Numbered from the stretch's first letter, positions 34,634 to 43,075 are shown. The stretch: 64,000 bases of DNA from Pedobacter sp. W3I1 (GCF_030816015.1 NZ_JAUSXN010000001.1:3162001-3226000); one strand, 5' to 3'. A program made the numbers and translations. Notes: generated from the sequence alone by a model not told the origin.

Positions 34634-36370
34634 ATGCAGGCAATTGACCAATCAACGCAAGCCACAATTAATCAGTGGTTAAGTGGAAATTACGATGAAA
34701 ATACCAAGGCAGAAATTCAGGCCCTTGTAGATAAAGATGCAACTACCGAATTAACGGATGCATTTTATAGAAGTTTAGAGTTTGGAACAGGTGGTTTACG
34801 TGGCATTATGGGTGCAGGTTCTAACCGCATCAACAAGTACACTATTGGAACTGCTACACAGGGATTAGCCAATTACCTAAACAACAAATATCCGAACGAG
34901 AAAATCAAAGTGGCCATTGCGCATGATAGCCGCAACAATTCTGATTACTTTGCTAAAATCACAGCAGATGTTTTCTCGGCAAACGGAATCCATGTTTATT
35001 TCTTCTCTGCATTAAGACCAACACCGGAACTTTCTTTCGCTGTACGCCATTTTGGTTGCAAAAGTGGTGTAATGTTAACCGCATCGCATAACCCTAAAGA
35101 ATATAACGGTTATAAAGCTTACGGTGCTGACGGTGGCCAGTTTACTTCTCCCGATGATAAATTTGTGATTGATGAAGTAAATAAGATTAAAAGTATCGAC
35201 GAAGTTAAATTTGACCGTGTTGAGGCCAACATCGAACTGATTGGAGAAGACGTAGACAAACTTTATTTAGATGGAATTGCTGCACTCTCCATCTCACCAG
35301 AAGCGATTAAAAGACAGCATGATTTAAAAATTGTGTACTCGCCTATCCACGGAACTGGAATTACTTTGGTTCCGAAAGCTTTGGCACAGTTTGGTTTTAC
35401 TAACGTAACCCTGGTTGAAGAACAAAGTACACCAGATGGAAATTTCCCAACGGTAGTGTATCCTAACCCAGAGGAAAAAGATGCGCTGACTTTGGCAATG
35501 AACAAAGCAAAGAAAATTGATGCTGATTTAGTGTTGGCAACTGATCCTGATGCTGACCGTGTGGGTATTGCCGTAAAAGATAACAATGGCGAATGGGTAC
35601 TACTTAACGGTAACCAAACGGGTAGTTTGTTGATTAACTATTTATTATCGGCCTGGCAAGATAGTGGTAAATTAGATGGTAACCAGTTTATTGTAAAAAC
35701 CATTGTAACCTCTAATTTAATCGAAGAGATTGCCAAAAAGAAAAATGTAACCTATTACAATACCTTAACAGGTTTTAAATACATCGGTCAGTTAATGACA
35801 GAGTTAGAAGGTAAAAAATACTTTATTGGCGGTGGTGAAGAAAGTTACGGCTACTTAATCGGCGATTTAGTACGCGATAAAGATGCAGTAGTTTCTGCAG
35901 CTTTTATTTCTGAAATGACGGCCTACTACAAAGACAAAGGTGCAAGTTTATACAATGCATTATTGGATATGTATGTAGAATATGGCCTTTACAAAGAAGA
36001 TCTGGTTTCGTTGACCAAAAAAGGCAAATCAGGTGCCGAAGAAATCAAAGCCATGATGGTTAAATTCAGAGAAAACCCTCCTGCGACATTGGGTGGATCG
36101 AAGGTTTCGGTATTGAAGGATTACGAATTGAGTCAGGAAACTGATTTAGCAAGCGGAAAAGTAAGCAAACTGGATTATCCAACTTCGGATGTTTTACAGT
36201 TTATTACTGAGGATGGCAGTATTGTTTCTGCACGTCCGAGTGGGACAGAACCCAAAATTAAATTCTATTGCAGTGTTAATGCACCTTTAGCTGATAGAAA
36301 AGATTTTGACAAGGTTAATGCACAACTTGGTGAAAAAATCAAAGCGGTAATGGCCGATTTACAGGCATAG
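34634..36370 (+). CDS. Alpha-D-phosphohexomutase (phosphoglucomutase/phosphomannomutase)
   Basis: A 578-residue four-domain phosphohexomutase. Seen: TGGLRGIMGAGSNRIN near residue 50 (substrate-binding), the phosphoserine loop VMLTASHNPKEYNGYK with Ser near 154, the metal-binding DPDADRVG loop near 307, GGEESYGYLIGD near 398, and the C-terminal phosphate-binding RPSGTEPKIKFY. The long form (570-580 residues) with GGEESYG resembles bacterial PGM/PMM of the PgcA group, interconverting glucose-1-P and glucose-6-P or mannose equivalents. Monocistronic, with a terminator 30 bases after the stop. Confidence 0.93.
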   Translation: MQAIDQSTQATINQWLSGNYDENTKAEIQALVDKDATTELTDAFYRSLEFGTGGLRGIMGAGSNRINKYTIGTATQGLANYLNNKYPNEKIKVAIAHDSRNNSDYFAKITADVFSANGIHVYFFSALRPTPELSFAVRHFGCKSGVMLTASHNPKEYNGYKAYGADGGQFTSPDDKFVIDEVNKIKSIDEVKFDRVEANIELIGEDVDKLYLDGIAALSISPEAIKRQHDLKIVYSPIHGTGITLVPKALAQFGFTNVTLVEEQSTPDGNFPTVVYPNPEEKDALTLAMNKAKKIDADLVLATDPDADRVGIAVKDNNGEWVLLNGNQTGSLLINYLLSAWQDSGKLDGNQFIVKTIVTSNLIEEIAKKKNVTYYNTLTGFKYIGQLMTELEGKKYFIGGGEESYGYLIGDLVRDKDAVVSAAFISEMTAYYKDKGASLYNALLDMYVEYGLYKEDLVSLTKKGKSGAEEIKAMMVKFRENPPATLGGSKVSVLKDYELSQETDLASGKVSKLDYPTSDVLQFITEDGSIVSARPSGTEPKIKFYCSVNAPLADRKDFDKVNAQLGEKIKAVMADLQA

Positions 36371-36401
36371 TTTTACCATTTATACCACAGATAAAAAGGA
36401 T

Positions 36402-36436
36402 AAACACAGATGAAGGCTATTTCATCTGTGTTTTTT
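36402..36436 (+). terminator. Rho-independent terminator of the phosphohexomutase gene
   Basis: AAACACAGATGAA (36402-36414) pairs with TTCATCTGTGTTT (36421-36433) around a 6-base loop, followed by T residues. The stem is built from the ACACAGATGA word of a dispersed repeat family seen also near 6520 and 10305. Confidence 0.85.
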
Positions 36437-36445
36437 ATTTAGTGC

Positions 36446-36562
36446 CGTCATCTTGATTGAAGCAGAGTCCCGAACTTTCAGGAGAGCGATCTATATAGAT
36501 AGATTTAGCTTCGCTGAGCACTTTGTGGTTCTCGACTGCGTTGCACTCCGCTCGAAATGACG
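36446..36562. repeat. Dispersed palindromic repeat, REP-A family
   Basis: Opens CGTCATCTTGATTGAAGC, closes CGCTCGAAATGACG; longest copy in the window, with an extra middle segment (TAGCTTCGCTGAGCACTTTG) absent from the others and the CCCGAACTTTCAGGAG module shared with 25575-25666. Confidence 0.85.
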
Positions 36563-36580
36563 ACAATTTTTCTATTGATT

Positions 36581-37324
36581 TTAATCAAGCAACTGCGATA
36601 CATTTTTCTTAGAAATATAAATAATAGCAGCTTCACTTTTTTCTGCAGATAAATACTTACCCGTTTTTTTATCGTGAATGGCTCTTCCAGCTGAAACGTA
36701 GAGTTTCCCTGATTTATCTACATGCAGATTGTTGATCTGGTTATCAAAAGGAACCTGGAGTATTTTTGAAGTTCCATTTTTAAAAATTTGAATATCGCTT
36801 TTTAGTACATAACCAGACCAAGGATCTGAATTCTTATTAAAAGGTTCGATATTTTCTTTTAGCTTAATTTTAAGCTGGTTTTCTAAATAAAGTGTTGCAA
36901 ACTCCTGAAATCTTTGTTCCGAAATACCATATTTACTGCACCAATCCCAGGTAAAGCCTTTATCTAAGCTAAAATACTGGCTAAAGGTTGCCATTCTTAG
37001 GTTATTTTTCAGCAAACCATTAGATTGCAGTGCAAAAACAGTATCCTTAACCGACAGAAAACCATAAATAGGCTGGTTATTTACCTTCGTTTTGCGCCAG
37101 GTTTTCCCTTTATCGGTGGTTTGATAAATTTCGGTAAGCGTAGATACCATTAAAGTATCATCAATATTTCCATAAACCGCATGGGCTTCTTTCCCATCTG
37201 CAATTTCGATCCTGATCCAGTTTGGATCGTTAAACGTTGCAGGAACTTCTGGTACCTCTTTTTTTGCGCATGATGATAGTATCATCATCACTGCAATAGT
37301 TTTAAGTAATTTCATAGGTTTCAT
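36581..37324 (-). CDS. Putative lipoprotein with sialidase-like Asp-box
   Basis: A 247-residue predicted lipoprotein: signal peptide with lipobox ILSSC (Cys about 19) after MKPMKLLKTIAVMM. A BNR/Asp-box-type motif TTDKGKTW appears near residue 69 and a second diverged one (SLDKGFTW) near 124, so a partial beta-propeller resembling sialidase or photosystem-stability-factor folds is likely. No catalytic function can be inferred. It faces the phosphohexomutase gene across a terminator and a REP-A repeat. Confidence 0.7.
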   Translation of the reverse strand: MKPMKLLKTIAVMMILSSCAKKEVPEVPATFNDPNWIRIEIADGKEAHAVYGNIDDTLMVSTLTEIYQTTDKGKTWRKTKVNNQPIYGFLSVKDTVFALQSNGLLKNNLRMATFSQYFSLDKGFTWDWCSKYGISEQRFQEFATLYLENQLKIKLKENIEPFNKNSDPWSGYVLKSDIQIFKNGTSKILQVPFDNQINNLHVDKSGKLYVSAGRAIHDKKTGKYLSAEKSEAAIIYISKKNVSQLLD

Positions 37325-37520
37325 TTTGTGTAGTGCAAGATAAATAAAAATCTACACTAACTAAAAACACAGGTGAAATTAGCGCATTTAGCTACAGAAG
37401 AAGCGTGAATAATAAATTTTCTGTGTCCTTTTGATTCCGTGGCAAAAAACAAAACATCAGATGCAAAACCTACCGATAAAAATAGATTGCGTATATTTAC
37501 ACATATTAAAGAATAGACTT

Positions 37521-37730
37521 ATGACTGAGATGATTTTAAAAGATAATGTAGAACAAAGCAAAATTGATGCGTTGTTAGCTTTTCTAAAATCATCGGACAT
37601 TGATGTTGAATTGAGAACCGTATCGTCAAAGAAATCAACTAAAGCAACCAAATTTTCTTTATCTAAAGGCATTTGGAGTGACTACAACATTAGCTCAACG
37701 GAACTTAGAGATAAAGCTTGGAAAAGGTAA
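37521..37730 (+). CDS. Antitoxin-like small protein (VapB-type partner)
   Basis: A 69-residue acidic-basic protein starting MTEMILKDNVEQSKIDALLAFL; the ATG at 37521 is used because the longer frame from 37431 begins in spacer sequence. It looks like Bacteroidota antitoxins found next to PIN toxins: N-terminal helix, then a Ser/Lys-rich linker and a C-terminal toxin-binding stretch (SKGIWSDYNISSTELRDKAW). Its stop codon overlaps the toxin start as TAATG. Confidence 0.7.
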   Translation: MTEMILKDNVEQSKIDALLAFLKSSDIDVELRTVSSKKSTKATKFSLSKGIWSDYNISSTELRDKAWKR

Positions 37731-37911
37731 TGGTTTTATGTGATACAAATATTTTTATCGAATTTATAAGGGCAATGATTTAATCATTGATGTCTTTGAA
37801 AAAATTGGTCAAAACAACGTAGCTATTTCTGATGTTAGTTGTGCAGAATTACTTTATGGAGCAAGGAATAAAAGAGGTGCACGGAAATTGCGTAACCGAT
37901 CGTCATCCTGA
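37730..37911 (+). pseudogene. VapC-type PIN-domain toxin, frameshifted and truncated
   Basis: The start MVLCDTNIFIEF is a clear PIN-domain N-terminus with the first catalytic Asp in DTN. The frame is lost after GAATTT (37761-37765); one additional T would restore GNDLIIDVFEKIGQNN and NVAISDVSCAELLYGARNK, which contains the conserved Glu. The C-terminal half, with the remaining acidic residues, is missing: from about 37876 the sequence becomes a palindromic element. The toxin is therefore broken twice and must be inactive. Confidence 0.85.
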
Positions 37912-38001
37912 ATTTATTTCAGGATCTTTCCTATATTAAAAGATGCTGAAACGAGTTCAGCATGACGTGACTAGATTGAAATATACAATTTGTCGTGCAC
38001 C
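37876..38001. mobile_element. MITE-like palindromic unit truncating the PIN toxin
   Basis: Outer inverted repeats GGTGCACG (37876-37883) and CGTGCACC (37994-38001) flank a nested REP-B repeat (37901-37967: CGTCATCCTGAATTTATTTC to TTCAGCATGACG). The unit starts exactly where homology to PIN toxins ends. No transposase is encoded; no obvious target-site duplication was found. Confidence 0.5.
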
Positions 38002-38122
38002 CAAATAAAAGAGTTTTAAACTTTATAATTCCAATACAAGTCTTTAACATCAAAAAGTGCTGCACTTTCTTATTTTTTCTTTGCTGCAACCAATTTCTTT
38101 AATACTTTTGCAGCGCAATACG

Positions 38123-38494
38123 ATGTTCAAAAAAATCTTAATATATCTAATCATTACATGCACCATTAGCAATGGTTTCATGCAGCTGGTGATCTATTCA
38201 GGCTATAAAATGAACAAAGAATACATTACGAGTGTATTCTGTATTAACAAAGAACATCCAGAATTACATTGTGATGGACAATGTTTCTTAGCCAAGAAAT
38301 TAAAAGATTTGGATGGCAAAAACAAACAGGCGCATGAAAACCTGAAAAGAGTTACAGAGGCTGAACCTCGTTTTCAGACAATAGCATTAAACCATCATCT
38401 ACCATATTTCATTATCACTTCAGAAAATCTTTACATCGAAAAACCTGTTAAAGATCTTTCTATCTCTATTTTTCATCCACCGAAAACGGTTTAA
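38123..38494 (+). CDS. Small membrane-anchored Cys/His protein of the metal cluster
   Basis: A 123-residue protein with one N-terminal hydrophobic segment (about 3-22, ILIYLIITCTISNGF) and then a compact cluster of potential metal ligands: FCINKEHPELHCDGQCFLAKKL (Cys, His, His, Cys, Cys within about 18 residues). The ATG at 38123 is preferred over 38057, which adds a second hydrophobic leader. No named family recognised. Position at the head of an MbnP/MbnH/SCO/cytochrome gene run suggests a periplasmic metal-binding accessory. Confidence 0.65.
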   Translation: MFKKILIYLIITCTISNGFMQLVIYSGYKMNKEYITSVFCINKEHPELHCDGQCFLAKKLKDLDGKNKQAHENLKRVTEAEPRFQTIALNHHLPYFIITSENLYIEKPVKDLSISIFHPPKTV

Positions 38495-38549
38495 GTAATT
38501 TTTTATGGTTTTTATGCAAAAGCTTATGCTATTGCAAAGTATGGCTATT

Positions 38550-38664
38550 TGTCATTCTGAGCGAAGCGAAGAATCTTCTTCCTAAGAACCGCTAGGCTTG
38601 CCATTTTCTGTAATGTTAATTTCTACTAAAATGCCAGAGATTCTTCATTGCATTCAGAATGACA
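38550..38664. repeat. Palindromic repeat, GAGCGAAGCGAAG type
   Basis: TGTCATTCTGAGCGAAGCGAAGAATC at the left and GATTCTTCATTGCATTCAGAATGACA at the right form long complementary arms in the spacer before the MbnP-like gene. Related in its outer arm to REP-B. Confidence 0.8.
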
Positions 38665-38698
38665 GTAAATTATTTTTTACTTATCCAATTTCATTAAA

Positions 38699-39469
38699 AT
38701 GAAAATTTCAACATACTTTTTGGCATTGTTATGCCCTATTATACTATTATCATCTTGCAAAAAAAGCACTAACGAAGTTACTGCAGATACCAAATCTACT
38801 TTCTCTATCGAGTTCGAAAACCAGGTAAATGGAAGTCCATTGGTTTTAAATACCACAACCTATAAAAATGCCAAAGGTGAAGATTTCAAAATCAATGTAT
38901 TTAAATACTATGTAAGCAATATTAAATTAAGTAAGGCCGATGGCACAACTTATTTAATTCCAGAGAGCTACTTCTTAATCGACGCTTCTAAAGCAGAATC
39001 TACCAACATCACGTTAAAGGATGTACCAACTGGCGATTATACCAAAATTGAATATACAATCGGTGTCGATTATGCCCGTAATTTCGCAGGTGCACAAACA
39101 GGTGCATTAGACCCTATCAATGGTATGTTCTGGACATGGAACAGCGGTTACATATTTGTTAAACTGGAAGGAACTTCGCCACAATCGCCAGCAACCGGAA
39201 ATGAACTTACCTTTCACATCGGTGGCGTTGCCGATCCAAACAATACGATCAGAACATTTGCTACGGAGATTAATGTGGCAAATCCACTTCGTGTGAGAAC
39301 AGATGGCAAACCGAATATGCATTTTATTGTAAATGCAGCGGCATTATTTACAGGGAAAACCGATGTCAGTTTCTCTACTTTGTACTTCGCCATGGGGGGG
39401 GGGAATTCTGTAATTGTAGCCAATAACTATGCAAATGGCTTATTCCGGTTAGATCACATCCACAACTAA
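38699..39469 (+). CDS. MbnP-like lipoprotein
   Basis: A 256-residue secreted lipoprotein (lipobox LLSSC, Cys20) with the MbnP-type domain over about 35-256. Typical stretches are FSIEFENQVNGSPLVLN, KINVFKYYVSNIKL, a core GMFWTWNSGYIFVKLEG (Trp145, Trp147) and the C-terminal FRLDHIHN. In methanotrophs MbnP is a periplasmic copper-binding protein in which a partner di-heme enzyme, MbnH, converts a Trp to kynurenine; whether that occurs here is inference. The MbnH-like gene starts on the base after the stop. A G10 tract (39394-39403) encodes the MGGG near the end. Confidence 0.88.
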   Translation: MKISTYFLALLCPIILLSSCKKSTNEVTADTKSTFSIEFENQVNGSPLVLNTTTYKNAKGEDFKINVFKYYVSNIKLSKADGTTYLIPESYFLIDASKAESTNITLKDVPTGDYTKIEYTIGVDYARNFAGAQTGALDPINGMFWTWNSGYIFVKLEGTSPQSPATGNELTFHIGGVADPNNTIRTFATEINVANPLRVRTDGKPNMHFIVNAAALFTGKTDVSFSTLYFAMGGGNSVIVANNYANGLFRLDHIHN

Positions 39470-40507
39470 ATGTTAAGGAAAATAACCGTCTTCGCAATGC
39501 TTGTTTTAAGCATTGCGTTGATGTATGCTTGTAGCAAAAGTGAAGAGGCAGTAACTCCGGAAGAAAGGAAAATTACCTTTTCGGTTCCTGCCAACTTCCC
39601 TGCACCGGCATACAATTTCGAAGACAATAAGTTAAGCAATGCAGGTTTTGCGCTAGGTAAAAAAATATTTTATGAAGCCAGACTATCAGCTGATAAAAGT
39701 GTTTCGTGCGGAAGTTGCCATCAGCAATTTGCGGCATTTACGCAACTCGATCATAAGGTAAGCCACGGCGTAAACAACTGCCAGGGGAAACGAAATACCC
39801 CTCCGTTATTTAACCTGGCCTGGCAAAAAGCTTTCTTCTGGGATGGCGGTGTAAAAAATATCGAAACTTCGCCTTTAAATGCCATTACGGATGCCTGCGA
39901 AATGGGAACGGATATAGCAACCATCATTACATTCCTGAAAAACACGGCACCCTACCCTGATTTATTCAAACAAGCTTTTGGATCAACAGAAATCAACTCA
40001 CAGTTGATTTTAAAGTCGATTACTCAATTTACGGCGGTATTGGTTTCGGGTAATTCAAAATATGATAAGGTGATGCGCAAAGAGGGTGGTATTTCTTTTA
40101 CATCTACAGAACTGGCTGGTTACAACCTCTTCAAAGAAAAATGTACCTCTTGCCATGCAGAGCCCTTTTTTACTGATTTTTCTTACCGTAGTAACGGATT
40201 AGATTTAGTAAGCACAGATGAGGGGCGATCGCACATTACAGGAGTAGCTTCAGATTTTGGTAAGTTCCGTGTACCGACATTGCGCAACATCGAATATACC
40301 AGTCCGTATATGCACGATGGCCGATTTTACAGTTTGGATGAGGTTTTAGAACATTACAACTCGGGTGTTAAAGCATCAGCAAATCTAGATGTCCAATTAA
40401 AAAATGGTATTCCTTTAAATACAACAGAAAAAGAGCAGATCAAGGCCTTTTTAAAAACATTAACAGACAATGAATTTATCAAAAATACACTATACAACGA
40501 GTCGTAA
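39470..40507 (+). CDS. Di-heme cytochrome c peroxidase family protein, MbnH-like
   Basis: A 345-residue exported lipoprotein-type di-heme protein (signal MLRKITVFAMLVLSIALMYA, Cys21). Heme-binding motifs are CGSCH (80-84) and CTSCH (225-229). Other CcpA/MauG features are FYEARLSADKSVSC, WDGGVKNIE and PTLRNIEYTSPYMHDGRF. Immediate coupling to the MbnP-like gene points to the MbnH branch, which oxidises a protein Trp and is not a true peroxidase, though a hydrogen peroxide-detoxifying role remains possible. The downstream outer-membrane gene begins 38 bases before its stop. Confidence 0.88.
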   Translation: MLRKITVFAMLVLSIALMYACSKSEEAVTPEERKITFSVPANFPAPAYNFEDNKLSNAGFALGKKIFYEARLSADKSVSCGSCHQQFAAFTQLDHKVSHGVNNCQGKRNTPPLFNLAWQKAFFWDGGVKNIETSPLNAITDACEMGTDIATIITFLKNTAPYPDLFKQAFGSTEINSQLILKSITQFTAVLVSGNSKYDKVMRKEGGISFTSTELAGYNLFKEKCTSCHAEPFFTDFSYRSNGLDLVSTDEGRSHITGVASDFGKFRVPTLRNIEYTSPYMHDGRFYSLDEVLEHYNSGVKASANLDVQLKNGIPLNTTEKEQIKAFLKTLTDNEFIKNTLYNES

Positions 40508-41447
40508 ATTATTAATTTTAGTTTTCGTACTCATGAGCAGTCAGGTTTTCGCCTGCGATATTTGCGGCTGTTTTATGGGTATCACCCCGTATTATAACAG
40601 AAACAGCATCAGTCTTTTATACCGCTATCGTTCTTTTAGTGGTTATGAAGGACAATCGCATTCCTTATTTCCCAATGGAGGAAGTTTCTTTATTCCCGCA
40701 CGAAGTCAGGATTCGCCCATAACTAATCATGCAGGCGATCCTGGTGATTATGAGCTTTACCGCTCCTTAGAAATCAGGGGAAAGTATTTCATCAATAGCA
40801 AACTCGAAATCAATGCAATTTTACCTTATGTTTCCAATAGTGAACGTTACAATGGTTATACTTCTTCTATTTCGAGCATGGGTGATATAAATTTATACGC
40901 AGGTTACCATCTCGTGCAAAAACTGGAAGATAATTTCAAACAACAGTTAATTGCCGGAGCAGGGATAAAATTACCCACAGGTAAAAATGACTTCAAAAAT
41001 ACAGCAGGTATCCGTTATTCCTCACTCATGCAAGCCGGAACAGGAAGTACCGATGGCTTTGTATACCTGAACTATATGGTAGGATTGGGTAAATTTGGGG
41101 CGAGTTTAAATACCTCTTACAAAGTTAATGGAACCAATAGCCGTGATGAAGGCATTGCTAACAGTACGACCAGTTTCCTTAACATTTTTTATACTCAAAG
41201 TATTGGTAAGGATGTAAAGATAATGCCATCAGCACAGTTTTTTTACGAATATTCTGGTGGAGAAAAATACAAAGGCCAAAAAACCGGAGAACACGTGATG
41301 AATAACCTGATGGGCGGTGCTGGTATCGACGTTTTTTATAAAAATATAGCCTTAAACGCTGGAATACAAAAGAATATTTGGGAGGCTGAAACCGATCATC
41401 CGATGAGTGCTGGAAAGGTTTACGTTGGAATTACTTATAATTTTTAA
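40470..41447 (+). CDS. Outer-membrane beta-barrel protein with CDICGC motif
   Basis: A 325-residue protein: signal peptide (about 1-28, KLLILVFVLMSSQVFA) immediately followed by CDICGCFMGITPYYNRN, then a strand-rich body with Tyr/Asn/Gly pattern and ending AGKVYVGITYNF, the C-terminal aromatic signature of outer-membrane barrels. It is similar to proteins loosely annotated as transporters. The three Cys at the mature N-terminus could bind metal. It overlaps the MbnH-like gene by 38 bases, so translation is coupled. Likely partner in metal uptake or export by this cluster (inference). Confidence 0.75.
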   Translation: MNLSKIHYTTSRKLLILVFVLMSSQVFACDICGCFMGITPYYNRNSISLLYRYRSFSGYEGQSHSLFPNGGSFFIPARSQDSPITNHAGDPGDYELYRSLEIRGKYFINSKLEINAILPYVSNSERYNGYTSSISSMGDINLYAGYHLVQKLEDNFKQQLIAGAGIKLPTGKNDFKNTAGIRYSSLMQAGTGSTDGFVYLNYMVGLGKFGASLNTSYKVNGTNSRDEGIANSTTSFLNIFYTQSIGKDVKIMPSAQFFYEYSGGEKYKGQKTGEHVMNNLMGGAGIDVFYKNIALNAGIQKNIWEAETDHPMSAGKVYVGITYNF

Positions 41448-41457
41448 ATCACGACAT

Positions 41458-41901
41458 ATGAACAGAATAAATATTACGGTGTTATGCCTGATAACTGTTT
41501 TACTTTTTTCATGTAAAACACAGCCTGACGCCCAAGCAGTTCGCCAGGAAGTATTAAATATCCATGATAAATTAATGATCGATGGCGAAAAGGTAATTAA
41601 GAATAAAATGAAATTAGATGCACTCCTGGTTTCCAATCAGATTAAACTTTCTCCAGATTCAGCTGTACAAAAGAAAAAAATTAGCGACTTAATTACGCGA
41701 TTAAATGCTGCTGATGAAAAGATGATGGATTGGATGCACTTCTTTAAAGATGATTTTAAAGGGAAAACAGAACAAGAAGATCTGGACTATTATAAATCGG
41801 AAATGGTGAAAATTAGAGCTGTGGAAGATAGTTATATAAAGGTTACCAGAGAATCAGATTCATTAATGAAAGTATATCAAGTTAAAATAAATGGTCGATG
41901 A
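41458..41901 (+). CDS. Putative lipoprotein, helical
   Basis: A 147-residue predicted lipoprotein with signal MNRINITVLCLITVLLFSC (Cys19). The mature part is strongly charged and alpha-helical, with coiled-coil-like heptads in KLMIDGEKVIKNKMKLDALL and the later Asp/Lys-rich MDWMHFFKDDFKGK. The start at 41458 is used; the earlier frame start at 41407 lies inside the preceding gene. Homologues in Bacteroidota are uncharacterised. It continues the metal/redox gene run. Confidence 0.7.
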   Translation: MNRINITVLCLITVLLFSCKTQPDAQAVRQEVLNIHDKLMIDGEKVIKNKMKLDALLVSNQIKLSPDSAVQKKKISDLITRLNAADEKMMDWMHFFKDDFKGKTEQEDLDYYKSEMVKIRAVEDSYIKVTRESDSLMKVYQVKINGR

Positions 41902-41979
41902 GTCGGAGGTCTGAAGACCGAAGTCGCAAGATATGGAGCTTAGCTGTTAAGCACCAACCTCCGTCTTCAGACTGCCGAC
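41902..41979. repeat. Hairpin repeat, GTCGGAGGTCTGAAGAC type
   Basis: Arms GTCGGAGGTCTGAAGAC (41902-41918) and GTCTTCAGACTGCCGAC (41963-41979) are largely complementary. The centre contains AGATATGGAGCTTA and TAAGCACC, both shared with the element at 42267-42346. It separates the lipoprotein and YHS genes. Confidence 0.85.
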
Positions 41980-42002
41980 CCCAGACTGAAAATAAATTCA
42001 AA

Positions 42003-42263
42003 ATGAAAAAATCAATCTTGGCAATAGTCCTAATTGGATTAACAACAATAGCACTAAAATCAAATGCAAACTACGTGGTGGACGGACCAAAAACAAATTT
42101 GATCGATACTGCAAAGAAAGCAACGATAGATCCTGTTTGCAAAATGAAGGTAAAACCTGAAACAGCTAAAACCGCAGTCTATAATAAAGTTACCTATAAT
42201 TTCTGCTCAGAAAGCTGTAAGCAAAAGTTTGTGGCGGAGCTTGCGAAGTATATTAAAAAGTAA
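42003..42263 (+). CDS. YHS-domain metal-binding protein
   Basis: An 86-residue exported protein: signal peptide (about 1-21, MKKSILAIVLIGLTTIALKS) and a YHS-type domain with DPVCKMKV near 41 and FCSESCKQKF near 69, giving the Cys pattern that binds copper or other soft metals. The frame extends upstream to 41898 through the repeat, but the signal peptide fixes the ATG at 42003. YHS domains occur in copper ATPases and copper-responsive proteins, which fits the SCO and MbnP neighbours. Confidence 0.82.
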   Translation: MKKSILAIVLIGLTTIALKSNANYVVDGPKTNLIDTAKKATIDPVCKMKVKPETAKTAVYNKVTYNFCSESCKQKFVAELAKYIKK

Positions 42264-42266
42264 TTA

Positions 42267-42346
42267 GTCGGGGGTCCAAAGACAGGTGTCGGAAGATATG
42301 GAGCTTAAGCACCTAACTTCGGACTTTCGGACATCTGACCCCGGAC
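42267..42346. repeat. Hairpin repeat, second copy flanking the YHS gene
   Basis: Arms GTCGGGGGTC (42267-42276) and GACCCCGGAC (42337-42346), with AAGATATGGAGCTTAAGCACC in the middle as in the copy at 41902-41979. The two copies bracket the YHS gene in the same orientation. Confidence 0.85.
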
Positions 42347-42410
42347 TATTCCAAACAATTAATGTTCTAAATAAAATTACCTCGTATATTTACATTTTTA
42401 AAATAAAATC

Positions 42411-43061
42411 ATGAACAAAATTACTGCTTACCTGGCAACATCCCTGATAGCCATTTCTATATTTACCGCCTGCAAACAAGAAAGAAAACTTCCATTTTAT
42501 GGTGAGCGTCATGCCGAAACCGTTAGAGATGCGGCGGGCATAGAGAAAATTGATACCGTTTATCAAACTATTCCAAATTGGTCTTTCCTGAATCAGGATA
42601 GTGTGGTAACCACAAACAAAGCAACTGATGGTAAAATTTATGTAGCTGATTTCTTTTTTACTTCATGTACAACCATCTGCCCTACCATGCATAGAAACCT
42701 TGCGACGGTTTTCAGCGAATTTAAACTCAATCCCAACGTGATGTTTGTATCACACACAATCGATTTTAAATATGATAAACCTAGTGTTTTAAAAAAATAT
42801 GCACAAAAACTTGGTGTCGACGGTTCAAAATGGCTATTCCTTTATGGTAGTAAAGACAGCGTTTATACTTTGGCCGAGAAAAACTATTTAGTGGCTGTTG
42901 GTGAAGATAGCACGGCGAAAGATGGCTATATTCATCAAGGTTATTTGGTTTTAATAGACAAAGACAGGCATATCCGTGGTGCTTACGATGGTACTAAGGA
43001 AGACCAGGTAGAGCAATTGAAAAAAGACATTCCGGTTTTATTAGCAGAGTATAATAAATAG
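42411..43061 (+). CDS. SCO1/SenC family protein
   Basis: A 216-residue thioredoxin-fold lipoprotein (signal with Cys21, FTACKQ) of the SCO family, which delivers copper to the CuA site of cytochrome oxidases or acts as a thiol-disulphide protein. The copper ligands are present: CXXXC in SCTTICPTMH (Cys86, Cys90) and a distal His175 in YIHQGYLVLID. Length is normal. It follows the second hairpin repeat and precedes a cytochrome c gene, consistent with a role in copper/heme electron-transfer assembly. Confidence 0.9.
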   Translation: MNKITAYLATSLIAISIFTACKQERKLPFYGERHAETVRDAAGIEKIDTVYQTIPNWSFLNQDSVVTTNKATDGKIYVADFFFTSCTTICPTMHRNLATVFSEFKLNPNVMFVSHTIDFKYDKPSVLKKYAQKLGVDGSKWLFLYGSKDSVYTLAEKNYLVAVGEDSTAKDGYIHQGYLVLIDKDRHIRGAYDGTKEDQVEQLKKDIPVLLAEYNK

Positions 43062-43075
43062 CGTTATAACTTAAT

